A stretch of 64,000 bases of DNA from Rhizobium leucaenae USDA 9039 (GCF_000426285.1 NZ_AUFB01000007.1:124001-188000); one strand, 5' to 3'. Positions 24,347 through 34,075 are shown, counted from the stretch's first letter. Notes: generated by a model not told the origin, from the letters alone. Program-made: numbers and translations.

Positions 24347-27300
24347 CTATCGGGCGACGCCGGGAAGGCTGTTAAAATTCAGCGGCGCACCTGTCTGCGG
24401 CAGTCCATTGAGAACCGGCAATTGCTGGGCCTCCGCCTTTGCTCGAGCCTCGGCATTGGCCTTCGCCTTGGCTGCAGCTTCCGCCTCCTTTTCCGCGGCG
24501 GCTTGGCGCGCCAGTTCCCTCAAGCGCTGCTCCTCGGCGCTACGCTGCTGCTCGATGGCCGCATCGCGCTGACGCTGGGCTTCGCGAGCGGCGGCGGTGT
24601 ATTTATAGAGTGCTACCTCGCGCCGCAGCCGCTGCTTTTCCAACACACTTGCCTGAAGCCGTTCGACACGCTGGCGCTCGCGTTCGAAGGCCCGCAGCGA
24701 GAGGAAGCTGGTGATATCAGTCACGTCCATCGTCCGCCCCGGTGTCGCCAACGGACCGGCGAAATCGAGGCGCAGCGCCGGTTCGGCGCCGGTCAGCGCC
24801 TCGTTGCCGGCTTTGAAATCGATCCCGAGCGAGCCGCGCATGCGCTCGTCCGGCAGGCTGATTTCGGCGTTGCCCGAAAGCTTTGCCAGATCGTTGCCGG
24901 TGCTAATATTGGCGGCACGAATGACACCGGTCGAAATATTGAAGGGTATGCTCATTGCCGGCAGCGCCGCCTCGCCATTGTTGAGCAATGTCTGCACGAT
25001 CGGCAGCACTTTGTCGGCCGTGATCTCACCCTGGATCTGGTCCGTAGCCGACAACAGCGGCGGCAGGACGGAGAGATTGAGGCCGCGGACATGCGTATCG
25101 CCAAGCGTGATCTCGCCCGAGCCGCTGGCGTTGGCGGCCAGTTCCCCCAGGCTCTTGCCACTGGCTTCCATGCTCAGTCCCAAGCCGAAGCGGCCATTGG
25201 CGAGCGGCGCGCCATCTCGTTGCCAGGCAACGGCAGCAAGGTCGCCATTGGCGAGATTGAGCTTCGTCTGCATCAGCCCGGTGCCGTCTGAATTCGCAAA
25301 CATCAAATTGCCGCTGAGCGCGCCGCCATTCCAGGCACCGGCAATGTCGTTCAGCCGCAGCTCCTCGCCCTTATAGGCAGCATTCGTGCTGAAATCCGCG
25401 ATCGGACCGAAAATACCCGGCCATAACTGCTTGGCCGAAAGCTTGACGTTGAGATCAAGCCCGCTGAACATCGGCAGCCCCAGCTTGGCCTTGGTGAGAT
25501 TGCCTGTCGTTGCGTCCGTGATCGGTCCGTAGATCGCTTCGCCCAGCCAGCCAAGATCGGCCTTGTCGAGCGCCAGCTCGCCGGTCGCCTTGATATTCTG
25601 CGCCTTGCGGTCGAAGGTAAGCGTGCCCGAAACATTGTTGTCGGCAAGCTGGCCCTTCATATCGGACAATACGATCTTGCCGGCATCGAGCGCGGCATTT
25701 GCCTGGAATTTGACCGGCAAGCCCGTGCCCATCTGCGGTACGCCGATGCCGTTCATCACGAAATAGGGATCGATATCCGCACTCTCGAGCGAGAGCGCGA
25801 TCTTGCCATTGAGGAAGGAGGCGGGACGCACGTCGACCTTGCCATTGGCGGTAAATGACGTCTTGTCGGTGGCAAAGGTCAGTGCCGCATCCGCCGGATC
25901 GGTACCGCTTGCCGTCACCTTCAGCGTCAGACGGCCATTGGCATCCGCTTCGACGGGAAGCGGATCGAGGCCCGCCTGCCCGAATAGAATCGAGGTTACC
26001 GAATTTTCGAGTGTCGCCTCCAGCGTCGTGGTGCCCTTGCCGGTCAGCGCCAACAGGTCGGACATGCGATAATCGAGATTGACGCGGCTGCCGTTGGAAA
26101 CACCGGCAAGCGTTACCGCCAGCCCATCGCCCTGATCGCCACCGAGCGTCAGCGCGCCGCGCAACGCCGTGTTTCCATACCAGGCGGCGTTTCGTACGAG
26201 CCGGTCCATCGCCGGGTGATGCGGCAGATGCTGGCTCAGCATTTCGAAGAAGGGACCTGGATCCGCCGCCTTGAAGGTGATTTCGCCCGAACCCTTATAG
26301 TCGAGCAGCGAACCATTGGCGCGGCCGGTTGCGGTAATCTCGGCACCGGCGACATTGCGCACGGCAAGCTTGTCGAGCGTCAGCGCACCGTCGGCTATCG
26401 AAAACGACGTCTCGACATTGTCCGCCTGCACGCCGAAAGCGGCGAATTTATCGGATTTCAGATGCGCCGTAATCCGGTGATCGAGCAGGGTCTCGCCGGC
26501 ATCCTGACCGGTGAAGAGGCCCGTCAGCGCCCTCAGGGCATCGAGATCGAGCGCGTCGCCGCTGAGATCGACGGCAAGCCTCGGCGCCTTGCTGCCGGCC
26601 GGCGCCTGCCGGTCGAGCTGGCCTTTGAGCGTTGCCGAGCCGACGGCGATTTCGAGATTCTCGAAGCGCTGCTCCTCATGCCGCAGGCTGACATCGGCGG
26701 AAAAACCAGCCTGACGCAATTGCCGGATGGCCGGATCGACCGAACCCACCAGCCAGGATGCCAGGCCGGATGGCTGATTGGAGGCGACGACGAGATTGCC
26801 GATGAAATTCGGATCGCCCTCTAGCATCAAATTGCCCTTGGCCTCGATCTGGGTGCGGCCCGGCAGGGTGCCGATCGCATGGTCGATCTTCCAGCCGGTT
26901 CCGGCGGGCTCCAGGTCGAGCTGTACGTCGCGTATGGTCGTATCGCCGGCAACGATCGCCGGCAGGCTCACAGTCGCCTTGCCAGGCACCTGCGGTATCG
27001 GGATTTCGGCTGCGATGGCAATAAGGCTGTTCAATCGCTGCCGTGCCGAAATGGAGGGATTGCGATTTGTCTTGCCGTTGGTTCCCTGCGTGTTGCCGAG
27101 CCGGTTGACGTCGATCTGCTGGCCGTCGGCCGTCAGCAGGAATTCCGGGTTGGTGCCGGTGTCCAGCGTCGCCTCGCCCGTGACCACATAGGGATCGTCC
27201 GCGGCTCCCACCTCCAGGCGATATTCCGGAATTCGTATGCGCTCGTTGGTAAGCTCGAAACGACCCTTGACCCGCGGCTGAACCTGCTCGTCGGCGGGTT

Positions 27301-28051
27301 TATGTGTCTGCTTATCCTCGATCCCCGCCGTGAACATGCCGATATAATCCGGCTTGCTGTTGATCAGCTTCAATTCGCCGTCAAGATCGACATTGAGGGG
27401 ATGGCGGTCCGGCAGGAGCCGGGTGCGGACGCGCAAGACGCCGTTATCGTCCGGCTGGCTGCTGGAGATGCTGAAATTGCCGTGCTCGCCGTCGAGCGCC
27501 GTATCACCATCGATTCGCCACGGCCCTGCCAGCGACCGGGCGGACATTTGCGCGTTGAGGCCGGTAATGTGCCGGGCGCGGCCGGACTGCTCGTCGATGA
27601 AGAGGATATCGCCGCCATCGACATGCACGCCTTCGAGGACCACCGACTTGGCGGGGATTTCCGGCTGGCTGCCGCGCATCCAGTCGAGCGTGCCGTCCTT
27701 CAACAGCCGCAGACGCACTTTCGGCTCGGAAACGCGCATGTCGAAAATGAGTGCTTCACCCGACAGGAACGGCGCCAGTTCGGCATCCATGGAGAATTGG
27801 GCGATCTGCACAAGCGGTGTCCCGTCGGGTTCCTGCCCGACGCGGACATCATGCAATGTCACGGAAGGAAAAGGTAGGAGGCGAGCGTCAACGGTGCCAT
27901 GAACGGTCACCTTCTTGCCGATGATTCGACTCGCCTGATCCTCGAAATTCTTGCGAAAATCGGTCCAGTCTATGAAGAGCGGAGCAAGCAGCGCCATGAA
28001 CAGCACTACTACCAGTACTCCCCCCAGAAAAACCAGGACCCTACCTAACAA
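24347..28051 (-). CDS. AsmA-family envelope protein
   Basis: The 1234-residue protein begins with a membrane anchor (VLVFLGGVLVVVLFMALLAPLFIDWTDFRKNFEDQASRIIGKKVTVHG). The AsmA N-terminal region follows, then a very long beta-rich body and the AsmA C-terminal domain (IQGEITADKVLPIVQTLLNNG, RGLNLS, IDFKAGNEALTGAEPALRLDFAGPL). A final 110-residue Ala/Glu/Arg-rich coiled-coil ends the protein. AsmA-like proteins sit in the inner membrane, span the periplasm, and are linked to outer-membrane lipid homeostasis. It stands alone. Confidence 0.88.
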   Translation of the reverse strand: MLGRVLVFLGGVLVVVLFMALLAPLFIDWTDFRKNFEDQASRIIGKKVTVHGTVDARLLPFPSVTLHDVRVGQEPDGTPLVQIAQFSMDAELAPFLSGEALIFDMRVSEPKVRLRLLKDGTLDWMRGSQPEIPAKSVVLEGVHVDGGDILFIDEQSGRARHITGLNAQMSARSLAGPWRIDGDTALDGEHGNFSISSSQPDDNGVLRVRTRLLPDRHPLNVDLDGELKLINSKPDYIGMFTAGIEDKQTHKPADEQVQPRVKGRFELTNERIRIPEYRLEVGAADDPYVVTGEATLDTGTNPEFLLTADGQQIDVNRLGNTQGTNGKTNRNPSISARQRLNSLIAIAAEIPIPQVPGKATVSLPAIVAGDTTIRDVQLDLEPAGTGWKIDHAIGTLPGRTQIEAKGNLMLEGDPNFIGNLVVASNQPSGLASWLVGSVDPAIRQLRQAGFSADVSLRHEEQRFENLEIAVGSATLKGQLDRQAPAGSKAPRLAVDLSGDALDLDALRALTGLFTGQDAGETLLDHRITAHLKSDKFAAFGVQADNVETSFSIADGALTLDKLAVRNVAGAEITATGRANGSLLDYKGSGEITFKAADPGPFFEMLSQHLPHHPAMDRLVRNAAWYGNTALRGALTLGGDQGDGLAVTLAGVSNGSRVNLDYRMSDLLALTGKGTTTLEATLENSVTSILFGQAGLDPLPVEADANGRLTLKVTASGTDPADAALTFATDKTSFTANGKVDVRPASFLNGKIALSLESADIDPYFVMNGIGVPQMGTGLPVKFQANAALDAGKIVLSDMKGQLADNNVSGTLTFDRKAQNIKATGELALDKADLGWLGEAIYGPITDATTGNLTKAKLGLPMFSGLDLNVKLSAKQLWPGIFGPIADFSTNAAYKGEELRLNDIAGAWNGGALSGNLMFANSDGTGLMQTKLNLANGDLAAVAWQRDGAPLANGRFGLGLSMEASGKSLGELAANASGSGEITLGDTHVRGLNLSVLPPLLSATDQIQGEITADKVLPIVQTLLNNGEAALPAMSIPFNISTGVIRAANISTGNDLAKLSGNAEISLPDERMRGSLGIDFKAGNEALTGAEPALRLDFAGPLATPGRTMDVTDITSFLSLRAFERERQRVERLQASVLEKQRLRREVALYKYTAAAREAQRQRDAAIEQQRSAEEQRLRELARQAAAEKEAEAAAKAKANAEARAKAEAQQLPVLNGLPQTGAPLNFNSLPGVAR

Positions 28052-28300
28052 TGCACACCGTCTCCATTCTGCATTCCAATTACGATATCAAGGCGCCCGT
28101 TAGCCAAGCGGACATGAAAAAGACGCTCCAGATTTCAGTCTAAGCCTGCTTCCCATCCAAAGCCGCATCGCAGTTTTCGGATCATGCTGCAAATCTAGGG
28201 CATCTTCACCGCTTTCCATGACGCCATATGAAAACGGGATGGTCTAGCCTAACGCCATTCACGCCGGGAGCAAGCCAAGATCTTGGCAATATTCCATTTT
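28052..28300. other. Intergenic region without a recognised gene
   Basis: About 250 bases separate the AsmA start from the end of the GlcD-like gene. I see no open frame with a ribosome binding site and no tRNA. The part next to 28051 must carry the asmA promoter, but no clear -35/-10 pair stands out. Confidence 0.5.
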
Positions 28301-29713
28301 TCAATGAGTCTGGAATATCTTGCCGGGGTTGAAAATCGCGTCGGGATCGAGCGCCTGTTTGACCTGGCGCATCAGATCGACGGCGCCGCCAAGCTCCTGT
28401 TCGAGAAACGACATCTTGCCCTGACCAATACCATGTTCGCCTGTGCAGGTACCGTCCATTGCCAGCGCGCGTCTGTTCAGCCGCGCAACGAAAGCCTCGA
28501 CGGCGGCGATACCTTCCGGCGTCTTGTCGTCGAAGAGCACCAGGACGTGGAAGTTGCCATCGCCGGCGTGACCGACGATCGGCGCCAATAACCCGTGCTC
28601 CTCGATATCGGCCTGGGTCGCGGCAACACATTCGGCGAGTCTCGATATCGGCACGCAGACGTCCGTCGATAAGGCCGCGAGTTCCGGCGCCAAAGCACGC
28701 GACGCCCAATAGGCGTCGTGACGCGCCTTCCAGAGTTTGTTGCGCTCTTCGAGATTACTGGTCCAGACGAATTCTCCGCCACCGCATTCGGCAGCGATCT
28801 CGGCAAACTGCGCTGATTGCAGCGCGACCGTCTCGTCGGTGCCGTGAAATTCCAGGAACAAGGTCGGCTGCTCGTCGTAGGTCAAGCCGGAATAGCGATT
28901 GCAGGCACGCATCTGGACGGCATCCAGGAGTTCGATGCGAGCGACGGGAACGCCCATCTGGATTGTCATGATGACCGCATCGCAAGCTGCCTTCACACTC
29001 GGAAAGGCGCAGGCGCCGCCGGCGATTTTCTGCGGAATGCCCTGCAAGCGCAGCGTCACCGACGTCAGAACCCCGAGCGTTCCCTCGGCACCGACAAAGA
29101 GCCGGGTCAGGTCATAGCCCGCGGAGGATTTCCTGGCGCGGCGGGCGGTGCGGATCTCCTCACCATTGGCAGTGACTGCGGTGACGGCGAGCACATTGTC
29201 CTTCATCGTTCCGTAGCGCACCGCATTGGTGCCCGAAGCGCGCGTTGAGGCCATGCCGCCGATCGAGGCATTGGCGCCTGGATCGATCGGGAAGAACAGG
29301 CCGGTATCGCGCAGATAGTTGTTGAGCTGCTCGCGGGTGACACCAGGCTCCACAGTGCAGTCGAGATCCTCGGCATTCACTTCAAGGACGCGATTCATCC
29401 GGCTGAAATCGATCGAAATTCCGCCCTGCGGCGCGTTCACCTGCCCTTCGAGCGAAGAGCCCGTGCCGAAGGCGATGACCGGCACCTTATGCTCGGCGCA
29501 GGCCCTGACGACGGCCTGCACGTCCTCGCTCGTCTCGGCGAAAACCACGGCGTCGGGTAGCTGGGCCGGAATATAGGTGGTCGTATGGGCATGCTGGGCC
29601 CGAAAACTCTCGCCGGTCTGAAACCGCTCGCCGAAGGCTTGCTTCAGGATGCCGAGAACAGCGGCAATGCCCGCCTCGTTGCGTATCCCCGCCTTCGCAT
29701 CAGCCAGAGCCAT
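28301..29713 (-). CDS. FAD-binding 2-hydroxyacid oxidase, GlcD/D-lactate dehydrogenase type
   Basis: The 470-residue flavoprotein has an FAD-binding PCMH domain (VPVIAFGTGSSLEGQVNAPQGGISIDFSRMNRVLEV, VEPGVTREQLNNYL, IDPGANASIGGMASTRASGTNAVRYG). The C-terminal FAD-linked oxidase domain has GHAGDGNFHV and GTCTGEHGIGQGK, the signature of D-lactate/glycolate oxidases. It oxidises a D-2-hydroxyacid such as D-lactate, passing electrons to a quinone or cytochrome. No glcE or glcF is adjacent, so a D-lactate dehydrogenase role is more likely than glycolate oxidase. GGAGA lies upstream of the ATG at 29713. Confidence 0.88.
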   Translation of the reverse strand: MALADAKAGIRNEAGIAAVLGILKQAFGERFQTGESFRAQHAHTTTYIPAQLPDAVVFAETSEDVQAVVRACAEHKVPVIAFGTGSSLEGQVNAPQGGISIDFSRMNRVLEVNAEDLDCTVEPGVTREQLNNYLRDTGLFFPIDPGANASIGGMASTRASGTNAVRYGTMKDNVLAVTAVTANGEEIRTARRARKSSAGYDLTRLFVGAEGTLGVLTSVTLRLQGIPQKIAGGACAFPSVKAACDAVIMTIQMGVPVARIELLDAVQMRACNRYSGLTYDEQPTLFLEFHGTDETVALQSAQFAEIAAECGGGEFVWTSNLEERNKLWKARHDAYWASRALAPELAALSTDVCVPISRLAECVAATQADIEEHGLLAPIVGHAGDGNFHVLVLFDDKTPEGIAAVEAFVARLNRRALAMDGTCTGEHGIGQGKMSFLEQELGGAVDLMRQVKQALDPDAIFNPGKIFQTH

Positions 29714-29855
29714 CTTTCCGATCTCCCATCGCAAGTACAAAAGGGAATGTTAACCCTTTTCGCGGTTCTATGGGACATCAGGAGGACGCTGTCCAGTCAG
29801 TAAAATAGCCTGGTTTCCGTGCAGCGGCTCTAAGGCGACTTCAAATCGATCCGCT

Positions 29856-30626
29856 TCAATTGCTCCCGGCAAGCGGTCGCACTTGCAGATCGAAACTCGA
29901 CTTCACCACATTGTTGGAAACGATCGCGAGCGTGCTTTTTCCCGCCGGGCAAAGGTCGCTCGTGAGACGATATTCGTATCCGTTATTGAGAAAGGAAAAC
30001 TGCCCGGCCATAACACCGGCCTTGCAGAGATCGGCGCCTCCCGCCGGCGTTGCAGCCAAGGGCGTGTAGTGCCCGCCGATCTGGATGGCATTCGACGTCT
30101 TCTTGTCGACGCCGATATAGTTCAGATCGCAGGAGGTCGTGATGCCAGCAACGCTGGTCGCTCCGTCTGCATTGCAGGTGCTGTAGATATAGACGTAGTT
30201 CTTGTCCGATTCGAACGCGACGCCATTGTTGAATTTCACTTCGGTCGGCTTACCGTTGAGCTGCGACGGCGTGCCGTCCTGCGATAAGCTGAGATTCCCG
30301 CCATTGTATTTGAACGCATAGCCGGAAACATGGCTCGCCGTGCCGTCAGCCTCATGGCCGTTGACCTCATTGCCGCTATAGATATCCGCCTTGTCGTGCT
30401 TATCATTGAGCACTACCAGCTTCACATCCTTGCAATCATAGTCGCCACCGCAGCGATCGACGATGAAGGCTTCATGGCCTTCGACCTGTAGGGAAAAGGC
30501 GGGGCTGCTTGGGAGAACGGCGGCTGACGACGCGATGGCCGCGAGGAGACGGCGCATTCTTAAACCAGCACGAGACTTCAGCGGTGCGATACCGGCTTTG
30601 CGACCCATGCCTGTCATCATACCCAT
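29856..30626 (-). CDS. Secreted cysteine-containing protein of unknown function
   Basis: I do not recognise this family. The protein has a signal peptide (RRLLAAIASSAAVLPSSPAFS) and a mature part of about 210 residues with six cysteines in close pairs (DRCGGDYDC, STCNADG and TTSCDLN, DLCKAG and SDLCPAG). That spacing suggests three disulfides in the periplasm or outside the cell. It is rich in Gly, Asn and aromatic residues. The start is uncertain: ATG at 30626 (256 residues) or ATG at 30557, directly before the signal peptide. It appears monocistronic. Confidence 0.6.
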   Translation of the reverse strand: MGMMTGMGRKAGIAPLKSRAGLRMRRLLAAIASSAAVLPSSPAFSLQVEGHEAFIVDRCGGDYDCKDVKLVVLNDKHDKADIYSGNEVNGHEADGTASHVSGYAFKYNGGNLSLSQDGTPSQLNGKPTEVKFNNGVAFESDKNYVYIYSTCNADGATSVAGITTSCDLNYIGVDKKTSNAIQIGGHYTPLAATPAGGADLCKAGVMAGQFSFLNNGYEYRLTSDLCPAGKSTLAIVSNNVVKSSFDLQVRPLAGSN

Positions 30627-30804
30627 CAAAGCCACCGTACCGACCTCTCTCTCGCCTGTATGGGTTGTATGAGGCAAGAGAGCCAGCCTGTCCAGCCAAG
30701 GATAACGAATGAAACAAACACACTCAGGCGAGGTGTTCGCCAATCCGCAAACGCGCAACTCAAACAGTTCCTAGGCTTGCATTGATATCCGCGAAAGGCT
30801 CCGG

Positions 30805-31698
30805 TCAATCCCGCATCGGCGCGCGTGCGGTCCCAAGCATTCCAATCCAAGCGCCCGGCGCCATGCCGAATGCCTTCTTGAAATGCCGCGTGAGGTGGCT
30901 TTGGTCCGCAAATCCCGTAGCGGCTGCGACTTCGGCGATCGGCTCGCCATCGGCGATCATTGCCTTGGCCCGCTGCAGCCGCCGCATCAGCAGGAAGCGA
31001 TGCGGGCTGGTGGCGAAAGCGGCGCGGAAATGACGAGAGAGCGCAAAGCGGTCGAGGCCGGTGATGCGCTCCAGCTCCTCCGAGCGGACCCCGCGCATGG
31101 CATGCGCTTCCAGATAATCGCGCGCCGTCTTTGCCTGGCTCCAAGCGATGCTTCCCAGCGGCTTTTGCGGCAGACGCGCATGTGAGGCGAGGCCTGCAGC
31201 GACCCGTGAGACGAAATCATCGACAAAGAGTTCATCCAGCTCCCGATCGAGTTCGCCAAGCGCCGCCAGCAACAGGCCGGCGAGACGGTCGTCCTCGACC
31301 ACGGGATCATCGACAAAGGGCAGTCCGATGCGTGCGGCTTCCATCAGCATCGACGGTTCGAGATAGAGCATGCGGTAGAGCAATCCATCGTCGGTCGCGG
31401 CCCCGCCGTCATGCAGCTCGTCCGGATGCAGGACGATCACCCGGCCCGGCAGGCTGTAGCGCCGCTGGCCGCGATAGCTGAAGGTCTGCACGCCGCGGAT
31501 GGTGACGCCGAGCGCATAGGTATCGTGCCGGTGCGGCTCGAAGGCGTCACCGCGAAACTGCGCCTGAATGCGCTCGATACCGGGGTAAGCGGGTGCGGAT
31601 ACGATCCGGTTTGCTTCCGGCATCGTGCACGAACGTTCAAGACCTTCGAAGATATGGCCGGCAACATCCTCGCGCAAAGGCTCATTCCCAGACTGCAT
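30805..31698 (-). CDS. AraC-family transcriptional regulator with cupin sensor domain
   Basis: The 297-residue regulator has an N-terminal AraC ligand-binding cupin (RGDAFEPHRHDTYALGVTIRGVQTFSYRG, then LHPDELHDG). The C-terminal double helix-turn-helix domain contains ITGLDRFALSRHFRAAFATSPHRFLLMRRLQRAKAMI and IAEVAAATGFADQSHLTRHFKKAFGMAPGAW. The effector is unknown. It is divergent from a DUF2000 gene only 14 bases away, so that gene is the likely target. An in-frame ATG at 31623 would leave a more usual 90-base gap and fits the family start better; neither has a strong ribosome binding site. Confidence 0.88.
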   Translation of the reverse strand: MQSGNEPLREDVAGHIFEGLERSCTMPEANRIVSAPAYPGIERIQAQFRGDAFEPHRHDTYALGVTIRGVQTFSYRGQRRYSLPGRVIVLHPDELHDGGAATDDGLLYRMLYLEPSMLMEAARIGLPFVDDPVVEDDRLAGLLLAALGELDRELDELFVDDFVSRVAAGLASHARLPQKPLGSIAWSQAKTARDYLEAHAMRGVRSEELERITGLDRFALSRHFRAAFATSPHRFLLMRRLQRAKAMIADGEPIAEVAAATGFADQSHLTRHFKKAFGMAPGAWIGMLGTARAPMRD

Positions 31699-31712
31699 AA
31701 GAGAGATCACCA

Positions 31713-32120
31713 ATGTTCAATACCAAAATCGCGATCGTTCTGCGAAGCAATCTTGCATCCTGGCAAAAACTGAACGTGACCGCCTTCCGATCGAGCGGCA
31801 TTGTCGGTCAGTTTCCTGATGTCATCGGCGAGCCTTATCGAGACCGCGCGGGCAATCTCTACAACGCGCTGTCGATCCAGCCGATGATTGTGCTGTCCGC
31901 CGACGAAGAAACGATGAGCACGATTCATCGTCGATCACTGGAGCGAAACGTCACCTCCTCGATCTTCATCGAGGAAATGTTTTCGACCGGCCATGATGTC
32001 GCCAATCGCGCCGTCTTCTCCGAATTTGCGCCCGAGGATGCCAAGGTGGTCGGCATCGCATTGCGCGCGGACAAGAAGATCGTCGACAAGATCACCAAGG
32101 GCGCGACGATGCATTCGTGA
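31713..32120 (+). CDS. DUF2000-family protein
   Basis: The 135-residue protein starts MFNTKIAIVLRSNLASWQKLNVTAFRSSGI and contains GEPYRDRAGNLYNALSIQPMIVLSADEETM and VVGIALRADKKIVDKITKGA, all typical of DUF2000. The fold is related to peptidyl-tRNA hydrolase 2, but no activity is established. It is divergent from and adjacent to the AraC regulator, which probably controls it. A strong bidirectional terminator follows the stop. Confidence 0.82.
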   Translation: MFNTKIAIVLRSNLASWQKLNVTAFRSSGIVGQFPDVIGEPYRDRAGNLYNALSIQPMIVLSADEETMSTIHRRSLERNVTSSIFIEEMFSTGHDVANRAVFSEFAPEDAKVVGIALRADKKIVDKITKGATMHS

Positions 32121-32136
32121 AGAGCGTGAGGTCAAA

Positions 32137-32172
32137 ACAAAACGGCCGGGTCGCAAAACCCGGCCGTTTTGT
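32137..32172. terminator. Bidirectional intrinsic terminator
   Basis: A perfect 15-bp inverted repeat (32137-32151 with 32158-32172, loop of six) has an A-run in its left arm and a T-run in its right arm, so it reads as a terminator on both strands. It lies between the convergent DUF2000 and OmpA-like genes and can end both transcripts. Confidence 0.9.
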
Positions 32173-32190
32173 TTGAATGTCGATGTCAGA

Positions 32191-32859
32191 TCAGCCGTTC
32201 TGGGTGATCGGCGCGATCTGGATTTCGACGCGGCGGTTCTGCGCACGGCCGGCTTCCGTGGCATTGGTGGCAACCGGCTGGGTCGGGCCGAAGCCGATGG
32301 CAGACATGCGGCGCTGATCGATGCCCTGGCTGCCGAGGTAGCTCGCAACCGAATCGGCGCGGCGCTCGGACAGATCCTGGTTATGCTGCAGGCTGCCGGT
32401 CGAATCCGTATGTCCGTTGACGTCGATCAGCGTGCGGTTGAACTTGCGCAGCACGATCGCGACCGAATTCAGCGTCGGATCGAATTCGGGCTTGATCGCA
32501 TCCTGATCGACATCGAAGGTAATGGCCGACGGCATATTAAGGATGATGCGGTCGCCGACGCGCGTCACCGAGACGCCGGTGCCCTGCAACTGCGCACGCA
32601 GCTCGGATTCCTGCTGGTCCATGTAGTTGCCGATGCCGGCACCTGCCAGCGCACCGACGCCAGCGCCGATCAGCGCCGCGTTGCGGCGGGATGCCGGCGA
32701 GTGGCCGATGAGAAGGCCGGCAACCGCGCCGACGCCGGCACCGATCGCGGCACCGCCTGCCGTGTTGGATACTTTTTGTTCGCCTGTATAGGGATCGGTT
32801 GTCGTACATGCATTGAGAAAGGTTGCCGAGACGGCAAGGATGGCAAATTTCTTGATCAT
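32191..32859 (-). CDS. OmpA-family lipoprotein with glycine zipper
   Basis: The 222-residue protein has a lipoprotein-like signal (MIKKFAILAVSATFLNACTTTDPYTGEQ; Cys18 as probable lipidation site). A glycine-zipper region follows (TAGGAAIGAGVGAVAGLLIGH and AALIGAGVGALAGAGIG), then an OmpA C-terminal domain that binds peptidoglycan (ITFDVDQDAIKPEF, VNGHTDSTG, NQDLSERRADSVASYL, GFGPTQPVATN, NRRVEIQI). It would tether the outer membrane to the cell wall, like YiaD. The ATG at 32859 directly precedes the signal. Confidence 0.9.
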   Translation of the reverse strand: MIKKFAILAVSATFLNACTTTDPYTGEQKVSNTAGGAAIGAGVGAVAGLLIGHSPASRRNAALIGAGVGALAGAGIGNYMDQQESELRAQLQGTGVSVTRVGDRIILNMPSAITFDVDQDAIKPEFDPTLNSVAIVLRKFNRTLIDVNGHTDSTGSLQHNQDLSERRADSVASYLGSQGIDQRRMSAIGFGPTQPVATNATEAGRAQNRRVEIQIAPITQNG

Positions 32860-33061
32860 AGAATCGTCGCTCTCCGGTTCGATGGTCCCAGGAGATATGA
32901 AGCATTGCGGCAATATCATGAAGCGGAATTTTCACGCACCCACTGCCCACCTGCCCGGCCCTTGTTCCCGCGCGTTTTCCACCAAAACAACGGGTCAGAG
33001 CAAATTGGATCGTCTCCGCTGATTTCTGTCTGTTTCGCTTGGAATCCAGAGATTTACGCGA

Positions 33062-34075
33062 TCAGAGATTTTGGAAAAGCTGCCTCACCGTATCGTAGCT
33101 CGCATTGGCAATCGACAGCGATTGCAACCCTAGTTGCTGCTGCGTCTGCAGCGCCAATACCCTGCTGGATTGCTTCTCCATGTCGGCATCGACCAGCTTG
33201 CCGACGCCGCTGGTGAGCGAATCACTGAGATTGCTGGCGAATTGGTTTTGCAGGCTGACACGCGTTTCCAACGAGCCGAAGGCCGATCCTATGGTGTTCA
33301 ATTGATGCAGCATGGCGGTGACGGTGTTGACCATATCGGTCACGGCGCCTTGTGTCGTATTGGCGTCAAGCGAGATTTCCACCTGCCCGCTGGTGTCGCC
33401 ATTTTTGCTGCCGATCAGCACATAGTTTTGGGCAGCTCCCGCTTCCGTCGCAAAAGCGGTGGAGGTCAGCACACCATAGCCGCCGGTGCCGCTTGACTGA
33501 TCGTCGATCAGGTATCGTGCATCCGTCGATACGATGGGCCCACTGGTCGAGCTGACACCCTCGTAATTCAGCATGCCGATCGAGACCGTGCCATCGGTGT
33601 GGTGGATGAGGGAACCTGGGATCTCATGCGGCTCCGTCGGATCCTCACCGTCCTGGAGCATGACCCAGTTGACGCCGTTGAAGCTCGCCGACTGACCGAC
33701 GCTGCGAAGCTGGTCCTTGAGTTCGCTGATCTCGTCGTTGAGCTTGGTCTTGTCGACGCTGCCCTCATAGGCCGTCACCAATTTCGACCTGATCTGAGTT
33801 ACGATATCGATGGCACTCGTGATGCCCGTAGAGGCGGTGCTGACCGTGGCAGCTGCAAGCCCCAGCGCATCCTGTACTGCCGAGACGGCGCCGATATCGG
33901 TGCGCGTCAATGTCGAGATCGTCCAATAGGTGGCGTTGTCCTTCGCGGTCTGCACACGCAAGCCGGACGACATCTGACGCTGAGCGACATTCAGATTCGC
34001 CTGCGTGTTTCGAAGGACTTCAAGGGCTGTACTGACAGGGGAACTCACCCTTATGAAGGTCGAAAAAATACTCAC
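33062..34075 (-). CDS. Flagellin-like protein, isolated gene
   Basis: The 337-residue product has both flagellin ends: N-terminal VSTALEVLRNTQANLNVAQRQMSSGLRVQTAKDNATYWTIS, and C-terminal SSRVLALQTQQQLGLQSLSIANASYDTVRQLFQNL, as in rhizobial flagellins. The middle is short and variable. The start is not obvious: I chose the GTG at 34075 (VSIFSTFIR), which gives roughly the expected distance to the conserved ALxxLR motif, but the usual MTSILTN opening is missing and the ribosome binding site is weak. No other flagellar gene is nearby. It may be a minor or diverged flagellin. Confidence 0.75.
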   Translation of the reverse strand: MSIFSTFIRVSSPVSTALEVLRNTQANLNVAQRQMSSGLRVQTAKDNATYWTISTLTRTDIGAVSAVQDALGLAAATVSTASTGITSAIDIVTQIRSKLVTAYEGSVDKTKLNDEISELKDQLRSVGQSASFNGVNWVMLQDGEDPTEPHEIPGSLIHHTDGTVSIGMLNYEGVSSTSGPIVSTDARYLIDDQSSGTGGYGVLTSTAFATEAGAAQNYVLIGSKNGDTSGQVEISLDANTTQGAVTDMVNTVTAMLHQLNTIGSAFGSLETRVSLQNQFASNLSDSLTSGVGKLVDADMEKQSSRVLALQTQQQLGLQSLSIANASYDTVRQLFQNL

